Of a DNA stretch of 64,000 nucleotides, positions 56,691 through 64,000 are shown in pieces. Origin of the DNA: Strongylocentrotus droebachiensis (lineage: Eukaryota > Echinodermata > Echinoidea > Camarodonta > Strongylocentrotidae). The notes below the pieces were generated by a model, which saw only the letters and a list, made by a program, of their open reading frames with translations, ran no database searches and was not told the DNA's origin. Made by a program: the position numbers and the translations under genes. The stretch spans positions 248,001-312,000 of the forward strand of contig JAVYIG010001610.1 of the NCBI GenBank assembly GCA_035222895.1, given 5' to 3'. Every line of letters starts with the position of its first letter. Position 1 is the stretch's first letter.

Positions 56691-59600
56691 CTAGGAGGAA
56701 CTTTCATAGATCTCAAATTTGTACTGGATGCCTTTTTCTTCTTGAGTGTCTTGGTCGACTGCAGGATCTCTGGAATTTATTTGGGGGGAGGGGGAGGAAA
56801 GCAAAGAAAATGTATCATATATGAAGAATTAATCATTTTCATGTTGACCTCTGTTTGGTAATGAGTTAAAACCAAGCTAAAAAGAGTTAAGATCTCCAAT
56901 GGTTATTCTAATACATTGAGTATTGATGCATTAAGGTAAGAAAAAACCTTATCACCTTTCCCCTTGTATCATATCAAACTTTAGAATTAATATTAGACTC
57001 TTATCATTTTAATAGGTTATCTCATCTTTTAGTCAGATAAGAGTTGGCTTGCCTGACCAAAACTTGACATTAAAAATGAGCTTATGTCTACAATGTCTGG
57101 GATTTTCTATTTCTGTCTGTTAGACAATCTGTCTGTATCTTTCTCTTCTTCCTGTCTTCCTATCACCCCATTCTCATCTCCCATCTCGCCAAAAATGTAT
57201 TTTTTTCAATGTATATTGTTTTAATAGGTGATTTAAGAGTAAGACTTGCCTTCTCTTCAATAATACTAATAATAACAATAACAACAATAATAATAATAAT
57301 AATAACTAGATGGAACTTCGACTGCGCGCAGTCGAAAATGATGCCTCCGTCATAGAGCAATTTTACAAACCAAAACAGAAGAAATTTTTCAAATTCAAGT
57401 TCAATTGTAATCCATTAACAGGTTCTCAGAATATCGTGATTACAAGCAATTTCTCATATACATATATGACCCTTTGATCTTTGACCTCATGACCCTTTGA
57501 TCTTTGACCTCATGACCCTAAAATCTACTCAGTTCACTGGCTCTGCATGATACATACATGATCGAAATTTGGCAGGAATCCATCAATCTGTTCTAATGAG
57601 AATGCGATCACAAGCTATTTTTGCATACATAATGAGCCGCATGACCTTTGACCTTGACCTCATGACCCCAAAATCTAATCAGTTCATCGGCTCTGCAAGT
57701 AACATACATGTACATGACCTAAGTTTGGCAGGAATCCATCAATTGGTTCTTGAGATAATGCGATCACAAGCTGTTTTTGCATACATAATGAGCCCTGTGA
57801 CCTGTGACCTTTGACCTTGTGACCCCAAAATCTAATCAGTTCATCGGCTTTGCAAGATACATACATGACCAAAGTTTGGCAGGAATCCATCAATCGGTTC
57901 TTCAGATAACGCGATCACGAGCTGTTTTTGCATACATAATGAGCCCTGTGACCTTTGACCTTTGACCTCATGACCCCAAAATCTAATCAGTTCATTGGCT
58001 CTGCAAGATACATACATGACCAAAGTTTGGCAGGAATCCATCAATCGGTTCTTCAGATAACGCGATCACGAGAACGGGACGTACGGACGGACGTACGGAC
58101 GTACGGACGGACGGACGGACGGACAACCCGAAAACATAATGCCTCCGGCTACTTCGTAACGGAGGCATAAAAATGATATTTAATAATAAAAGTAATATGC
58201 CTTTCGTGTACAGTGCGTATCACCTGACCTGACCTTTACCTGACCTCACACAAAATAATTTGCATGGCATTTTACTCACAAGTGTTTTTCTTGATAGAGG
58301 GAGTTCTTCAACATTAGTTTGCCTGGCTGATGCAGCCTGTTGATGCATCATGCAGTAACACATATTTGGCTACTTCATGTCATAAATATTTCAATCTATT
58401 TTGTGCAGTTTGTGAGGTTGGGAATAAACTTGTAAAATATTCATAACACTGTGAAAAAGAAAGAAAAATTAACCCCCAAAAAAGAAGAAACTGCAAAGAT
58501 GTGCAACTTACGTGACTAGTTTGAATCTGTTAAGGTCGAATTCTGGGAAGAATGTGTCACACTCTATCTCCTTCATGATTCGTGTGAGATAAATCCGATG
58601 ACAGTGAGGAGAGTCAATTCCATCCTAGTCATGATAACGAACAGGGAATGTAGGTTAAAATCATTCATCTGTTACAAATTAAGTCTTTGATATAGTTGTG
58701 ATATAGTTAAATAATTAAATTATAAAAGGGTCGTCTATCAATTTGCTTCTTATATCATAATTCCAATGATTAAGAAAGTGAGGAAACCTACTTGATTGCG
58801 TATTGACAGGGTGCATTGATTCTTCCTTTATGCAACTCATCTTGAAGTTAGTGTAGAGTTCATCAATATTTTAAAAATTCTCAAATCTTTTACATTAATC
58901 ATTGCATCAAAAAAAATATCAACAAATCTATAAATTATTCCATCTATTGATTGCACATAAATTGATTGATTGAAATCCACCGGAAGCAGAATTAAAGCTG
59001 CAGAATTGTAGGATATCAAGGACTGACAGAATATCAAATGTGGCACAAGTTGATATATCTTTCTAAACATCATACATGTACGGAAAAGTCAAATTCAGTT
59101 TTAGGTCATGGAACGAAAAGAGAAGACACAGAAACTGGTGAATTTAGGGAAAGAGAAAGAGGGAGACCGAGTAAGCCTGTCAAATATATGGACCAAACAG
59201 GCCGACTGGTAACAGTTTTGCCAGCATGTTGCAATATTCAGAAAAAACTTATGGTTTCGCAGATGTCTCTTGAACTTTAAGCGTATGCAGCCAGCTTTGG
59301 GCAGACATTAATCGACAATTAGCCCTAATTTGTTCTAATAAAATGAAATGTCTCTGAAAACAATATGCATGGTTAAGACTTTGACAAATAGTTGAAAAAA
59401 TTGCCCATTTTCATAGAAAACAGCAATTTCTAACCTCTCAACATGGTGCAATTTTTTTTTTTTTTCCTTCTTTTTTTTAATAGTTTATTTTATTCATGGT
59501 ATCAAACACAAAAAATAGACAATATTTTGTTTTATATTTTAAATTTTATATTTTATATTTGTTTTTATATATTTTAGGGCTCTAGTAAAATATTATTGAC

Positions 59601-61009
59601 CCAAAATGTGGAATGCTTTTCCGGAAAGCATGCCATGGCCGTTGTGAATCATTTTATGTGCAAGTTTCAGAGTAGAGCAGAGCAGATACAGTGCTTCATA
59701 GTTCATACCTTGTAGACTGCACTACCTCCTGTTATCCACACCATATCAACCGTCTCCGAAAGAGGAGGTGAGGAAAACAGCTTCACAGCTTCATTTAGAG
59801 ATGAACATAGATGATCTGCACCAGGTGGACATTCCCTTTAAAAAAATATTTCACATACTCAAGTCAGAGAGAAGTGCAGCCCGATTGGCATAGCGCCGCG
59901 GCCTGATGAAGTGACTTACAATGTAAGTGTAGCGTGCTTCATATTTACATGTACAGTATGTATCTTATCAAGGTAAGTTATTTCACTTTATTCTTCCTTT
60001 TACCCCCTTTTGCCACTTACTAACACATTAAACGGTTTTAATTTGCTGTGGTAGTTTTTAGAGGCAATTTCACAGATCATTTGAGAATGGGGCCTCAGAA
60101 ATAAAGGTGCAGAGAATAGAGAAAGACTGGGCAAAAAACAGAGGTTCATATCTTCAGACCATTAAAAAAAGAGCAAACATGAACAAATTTTATGGTCTAC
60201 TTGCTTTCACTCCTTGCGTACATGGAGAATCTATAAATATGACAATTTTCATGAATCTGTTAAAAGGTCAAGATTTGTTTTCATCTACTGCATGAGCGTG
60301 AAATTTACATACCGGTACTGTTTATCTACATGTATAATTAACGCAAAAATACATTTGAATAGATTCCTGGACAACTACCCCCTTGACTACAATCCTTGCC
60401 CCCCCCCCCCCCACCCTCCCTCCCCCACGTGGTGACCAATATTCTTGTACAACTGCACAGTAATCCCCTCCCTCTAACACCTGCACATGTACCCTTGTAC
60501 AACTACCGCCTCAGCCCCCCCCCCCTCCACATCTCCCACCTCCTATGAATCTTATCAGCTACCCAAGTCGACAAGATAGATTATACACTTGTACTATAGA
60601 GTCTCAATACTTTTAAAGACTTGTAACATGAACTACCAGGTAAGTATGATATAGGGTTGTGTATCACTATCCTGACAATAAAATAAAATGTATGAATCAA
60701 ATTGCACTAAACATCATAAAGATTTATCCTTTGTAATATTGTCTAACATAACTCTTTAAAGATTTATGAAATATTGCTTGTTAACTTTTTTGAATTAACT
60801 CTCCGTATAAACAACCTGTCCAGACACACAACATCTGTGTATATTATGCTTACGTCAGAGAGTTGCTGAGAACGACATTGACTCTGTCCTTGAGGGGTCT
60901 AAATTTTTCCGGTATTGAGTCCCATGTTTTCCTTCCCATGATAACAGCATTCTTCATTCCTTCCATCTGAGCGGTCTTAGTTAACCTTTCAAAGTACGCC
61001 ATCTCCTGC
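56691..61009 (-). CDS. DHFR: dihydrofolate reductase, 5'-partial
   Basis: Four exons on the minus strand, 61009-60854, 59835-59709, 58624-58512 and 56769-56691 (TAG at 56693-56691), join in frame with GT-AG junctions. Together they encode the last three quarters of DHFR, the NADPH-dependent enzyme making tetrahydrofolate for thymidylate and purine synthesis. Motifs match vertebrate DHFR: QEMAYF (the Glu of human Glu30), [59 protein letters not shown] and the C-terminal [13 protein letters not shown]. The residue after the catalytic Glu is Met where humans have Phe31, a folate-contact position. Exon 1 (start to LPW-L motif) was not found up to 64000, so intron 1 is at least 3 kb. Intron 3 (56770-58511) holds the DR1-rich repeat. 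Confidence 0.95.
57317..58168. repeat. tandem repeat element with DR1-type motifs and palindromic ends
   Basis: About four units of roughly 150 bp share CAAAATCTAATCAGTTCAT, GGCAGGAATCCATCAAT, GCGATCACAAGCT and TTTTGCATACATAATGAGCC. Each joins to GTGACCTTTGACC-type sequence. The left end is a perfect 20-base palindrome (57317-57336). The right end has an ACGG/ACGTACGG run and then ATGCCTCCG...CGGAGGCAT. Perfect TGACCTTTGACCT motifs (DR1: AGGTCA A AGGTCA) start at 57642, 57805, 57949 and 57956, with one-mismatch forms at 57475 and 57498. It lies in DHFR intron 3. Confidence 0.85.
59840..60850 (-). other. DHFR intron 2, no other gene seen
   Basis: The intron between 60854 and 59835 has GTAAGC and an AAAG acceptor. 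It contains C-rich tracts at 60398-60425 and 60508-60530 within a roughly 110-bp imperfect duplication marked by CAACTACC and ACCCTTGTACAACTACCGCC-like blocks. No coding sequence is recognised. The next intron (58625-59708) contains only T-rich and AT-rich low complexity around 59450-59580. Confidence 0.6.
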
Positions 61010-61415
61010 CTGTAGGAGAAAGATACACAAATATTATATTTTCCATCGAGTACTAACGTTAAGAATCGGCTGGGTGTAAAGTCCAGGGTATTTGATCATC
61101 CAGTGCCTCAACGACAATAGTGATTAGTTGGTGTACAAGACTCGAAGAGTTTGCTGAATTCAGCAACGCTCCAAACCTGCACCTTTTTACGTTTATTGCT
61201 TTAAATTGGCAATGCGAAATCACCAATTTTTAGCTTACATTTCATGTACTTGTGTTTCCAGTGGAATTAACATAAACAACTCTCATGAGAAGTCAACATT
61301 TGGTAATGAAAATCACATGTTCAATCATTATCATTTGACATTAGGAAAATTACGAACCAGAGCAAAACAACACCGACTTCCTACTAGAGAACTAGACTGT
61401 GGGAGGCACAAGAAT

Positions 61416-61940
61416 ATGGCATCGCACATACGAGGTTACAAAGCTTCACAAGAGATGAAGGCTCTTGAAGATTACAGGGCTTCCAAGAAACCAACTACTG
61501 TACGCGGAGAAGCTCGTTGTGCAGGTGGAAGTAAGTCTGAGGAGGAGGCTAGGCTGGATCAAGAGAAGCAGCATCGAAACAAGAAATATGAACAGATCCT
61601 AAAGAAAGAACAACAGCAGAGAGAAAAGAGGGAGAGAGAAGATAGGGAGTTTCAAGAAAAGAAGGCTAAAGCTCGACAAACAGCTGAAGAAAACGCAAGA
61701 AGAAGAAATGCGAGAGAAGTTAACTTCTTAAAGGATGATCATGCCACAACTAATGAGAGATTCCTAAGAAGGTTTGACGCAGGGAGGACACCTCAACAGA
61801 GTGAAACATCCGTCTCACAAAGTCCAGAACTCCTGCAGCTGCTGGAGATGTTCCCTAAGAAGACATCTTCCAAGCTTCAAAAACTTCTAGACGACAACAA
61901 TAACGATGTGGCGGAGGTTGCCGATCTACTCATGGATTGA
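61416..61940 (+). CDS. EPSTI1-like coiled-coil protein with C-terminal CUE-like motif
   Basis: A single-exon frame of 174 residues starts at ATG 61416 (MASHIRGYKASQEM). The frame stays open back to 61206, but those 70 codons look like untranslated sequence. Residues about 15-60 match epithelial-stromal interaction protein 1 (LE.Y+...P, GGSKSEEEARLDQEK, KKYEQILKKE). A highly charged Lys/Glu/Arg coiled coil follows (about 55-110), then a Ser/Thr linker. The C-terminus (SPELLQLLEMFPKK...LQKLLDDN..DVAEVADLLMD) has the MFP and LL landmarks of a CUE ubiquitin-binding domain. Vertebrate EPSTI1 is interferon-induced and its role is poorly defined. The gene lies opposite to DHFR, upstream of its first visible exon. 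Lack of introns could mean a retrocopy, but it is open throughout. A LINE fragment begins about 90 bp past the stop. Confidence 0.75.
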   Translation: MASHIRGYKASQEMKALEDYRASKKPTTVRGEARCAGGSKSEEEARLDQEKQHRNKKYEQILKKEQQQREKREREDREFQEKKAKARQTAEENARRRNAREVNFLKDDHATTNERFLRRFDAGRTPQQSETSVSQSPELLQLLEMFPKKTSSKLQKLLDDNNNDVAEVADLLMD

Positions 61941-62029
61941 AGATGACCCAAGATGATGAATGCCCGTCTTGTACCTCGTCTAGAAGATTGAATTTGAGAT
62001 TTGAAAGTGAGAAACGTCCCCGATAAAGA

Positions 62030-62842
62030 AAATGGCTACATCCCATGAAAGGGGATTGCGTATTTGTACTGGAAGGCCATTGCGTATTTGTACTGGATCT
62101 CCCCTTTTAGCCCATACAGACCCATTATTTCTTAAGTTAAAAACCTTAAAAGTCACTGACTTACATACTCTCCAAGTTGCAATTTTTATGTTCAAATATA
62201 TGAATAAGCAACTGCCACCATCATTCGATCATTTTTTTGTTCATAATAATACAATTCATTCTTATCCAACTCATATTTCTGAGAATTTTCATTTAACCAA
62301 CCCCAGATTGTTGATTACACATAAATCAATCAGACACCATGGCCCGAATTTATGGAACAATTTATCTAAAATAATTAAATCATGCTCTACTCTTTATTCT
62401 TTTAAAGCGACACTAAAACGTCACATTATATCCTCATACATAATCGCTTCTCATTAAATTCGAATATATTTTTAATTTATTAATTCTTAAAATTAGTATT
62501 AGATTATAAACATTACAGACCAGGACCCCATTCGCACTTGCACATGCACTTTCACTGCACCCACTTGATCAATTTCGCGTGTACAATTATATAATTTAAG
62601 AGTTTGCAGCTATTCTCTCGAGGCCGCCATCGATTTCAAGCTTACCGCTCATGATGGCGGTCTCCTGCGTTTTCTGTAATTTATCTTTTTTCATTGAAAT
62701 TATATTTGTGTTTGTATGCATCTTATTTAATGTACTTACAAATTTATAGTTATGTAAAATGAAGAAATATTTGTTACTTTATGTATATGATTATGTTCTG
62801 AATATTCTGATATTTTGAAAATGCAGAAATAAAAACAAACAA
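62030..62842 (+). mobile_element. LINE C-terminal fragment with 3' UTR and tail
   Basis: The frame 62032-62457 contains FLKLKTLKVTDLHTLQVAIF, MFKYMNKQLPPSF and HHGPNLWNNLSKIIKSC, then FKATLKRHIISSY, the C-terminal end of CR1/L2/Jockey-like reverse-transcriptase proteins. After the stop comes about 380 bp of 3' UTR ending in AGAAATAAAAACAAACAAAC. It is 5'-truncated like most genomic LINE copies. The last coding part is uninterrupted, so this copy may be fairly young. Confidence 0.82.
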
Positions 62843-62844
62843 AC

Positions 62845-63205
62845 TGGCAATGTCGGTCTCCTGGTCCTTCTGAATAGTTATCTGAGCCCCAGGAAACTAT
62901 TATGTCAGGTTTCTTAGTACTTTCTGAAAAGTTATCTGAAAACCACGAGACCAATAAACGGTGAGATATCCTAGTCCTTCTGAAAAATTATCTGATCCAT
63001 ACATGACCATTATGTCAGTTTCCTAGGACTTCTGAAAATTATCTGAGCCATACAAGACCATTATTTCAGTCTTGTGGGCCTTCTGAAAAGATATCTGAAA
63101 ACCCCTAGACCATTACGTCAGGTCTTGTAGTACTTCTGAAAAGTTATTTGAGCCATACAAGACCATTATGTCAGTTTCCTAGTCCTTCTGACAATTTTTC
63201 AGAGG
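62845..63205. repeat. about 56-bp tandem repeat, six to seven diverged copies
   Basis: Units share CCTTCTGAAAAGTTATCTGA, GCCATACAAGACCATTATGT and CAGTTTCCTAGT, with variants. The array starts directly at the end of the LINE tail (62842). Confidence 0.85.
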
Positions 63206-63209
63206 GTTC

Positions 63210-63620
63210 ATGAGACAAATATTGAATGTCTCGGTTGTTGTGGGTCTTGTGTAGAATACATGTAGTTCGCTATAAAGCTGATTGGGTGATCCAGGATTAG
63301 CTCCTGCAACAGTAGGTCCAGGTTGTATTTCCTCAAAGATGTAGGTTTAAGGACAGGGTTGCAATTGGGTCTTAGATTGGTGGCAGTATTTAACCGCAAC
63401 CAATTGATGACTGTGCCTTCCAGAAAATGGATAAGGGTACTCTGGCTAGGGCATGTTTTGGTAGTCGCTTCACAAGAATCAAGACAGTAGGCCTACTAGA
63501 TAGTTTTGCATTTATTTTTAAGTACTTGAAAATGTACAAATAACGTAAATCTTCCATTTTTCCATATCAGTGTGTATGATTATCCCCTTGAAGTGTGATA
63601 CAGCAGGGCCTATAGTACAT
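63210..63620. other. intergenic or DHFR intron 1, no gene seen
   Basis: No frame above 65 codons and no recognisable DHFR exon 1 (which should encode an IVAV...GIG...LPW stretch on the minus strand). The sequence appears unique. Confidence 0.55.
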
Positions 63621-63624
63621 GTAC

Positions 63625-63700
63625 AATCAAACCTGTCTATAAAGGCCACCCAAGGGAAACAGGAAAACTGGCCACTGTGTGAAGGTGGCCTACAGGTCCT
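63625..63700 (+). repeat. interspersed repeat copy, same family as 32690-32762
   Basis: It contains AACCTGTCTATAAAGGCCAC, then CCAAGGGAAACAGGAAAACTG and GGCCACTGTGTGAAGGTGGCC. The second copy in this window is inverted. A partial internal inverted repeat (AAAGGCCACC / GGTGGCCTAC) suggests a hairpin-type element. Confidence 0.5.
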
Positions 63701-63854
63701 ACAGCACATATCTTACATCTAAAAAGTATTCAACAATGGCCCTAATTTGGCCAGTCCACCTTTCATTCTTGAGTCAGGAAAATCACAATTAATATCAAAT
63801 TTACAAGGAGTATGAATAATTTAGATGTTAACTGTATGTACTTACAAAATACCT

Positions 63855-64000
63855 TGGAATTTTTGTTTGTGCATACAATTAATAAATCCTACCAGGTACC
63901 CACTTTCGTCACCTGGGTTGAGAGTGGCAAATGTACATGCTTTGGGGAGTGTTTCACAAAGGTCCTAAGTCAAAATTAACTCTAAGTTAGACTTGAACAT
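63855..64000. mobile_element. SINE-like repeat interrupted by a truncated GTTTCACAAAG MITE
   Basis: Segment 63885-63932 (ACCAGGTACCCACTTTCGTC then ACCTGGGTTGAGAGTGGCAAA) resembles, from memory, a widespread marine-invertebrate interspersed repeat read on its minus strand. At 63943 GGGGAGTGTTTCACAAAGGT begins what looks like the left end of a MITE related to 55083-55230. The window stops before its right end. Confidence 0.45.

Noticed and set aside
61206-61415. Earlier ATG giving a 244-residue EPSTI1-like protein
   Set aside because: The extra 70 residues have no charge pattern or similarity to the family. The ATG at 61416 starts directly before the conserved region.
61010-64000. Search for DHFR exon 1
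   Set aside because: No minus-strand segment encodes the N-terminal IVAV, GIG and LPW motifs, so I did not call an exon. It probably lies beyond the window.

Overview
The window looks like metazoan nuclear DNA: AT-rich, intron-dominated genes with GT-AG splice sites, and many short non-autonomous transposons and non-LTR retrotransposon remnants. The protein families point to a deuterostome marine invertebrate. An echinoderm, probably a sea urchin, is the best guess. It rests on the chloride-type alpha-amylases with a C-terminal extension and on the repeat style. It is an inference, not a database match.

Layout. (1) 47-28982, plus strand: the last four exons of CFAP410 (C21orf2), a leucine-rich-repeat ciliary protein, with introns of about 14.0, 12.9 and 1.5 kb. 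Its first exon or exons lie left of the window. (2) 33893-50470, minus strand: two complete tandem alpha-amylase genes. Each has four coding exons plus a predicted 5' noncoding exon, and encodes a signal peptide, a GH13 catalytic domain with all catalytic, calcium and chloride ligands, a Pro/Thr/Gly linker and a roughly 197-residue C-terminal domain. Lengths are 750 and 744 residues. (3) 56691-61009, minus strand: the last four exons of dihydrofolate reductase, with exon 1 not found. (4) 61416-61940, plus strand: a single-exon EPSTI1-like protein ending in a CUE-like motif, probably nested antisense in DHFR intron 1. CFAP410 and the amylase pair are convergent, with about 4.9 kb between stop codons.

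The most interesting region is the amylase cluster. Both predicted promoters carry an E-box CAGGTG, six bases, then a TTCCCA-type box, about 20 bp upstream of a TATA-like element. This bipartite layout is the one bound by pancreatic PTF1 in vertebrate acinar gene promoters. Further copies lie upstream of each gene in decayed duplicated units. The two genes are mosaics: the 3' 1.2 kb and part of exon 2 are nearly identical, which suggests gene conversion, while exon 3 and the start of exon 4 (domain B and the adjoining barrel) are strongly diverged. Intron 1 of the first amylase contains two tandem copies of the exon-1 end with GT donor dinucleotides.

The remaining DNA holds MITE-like elements with terminal inverted repeats (4061, 13135, 38374, 41198, 48936, 55083), LINE fragments (4200, 52417, 62030), a tRNA-derived SINE (56136) and a foldback minisatellite (42553). 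It also holds a 28-bp minisatellite (43929) and a tandem repeat rich in perfect DR1 nuclear-receptor motifs inside a DHFR intron (57317). No CRISPR array, rRNA or functional tRNA gene was seen.
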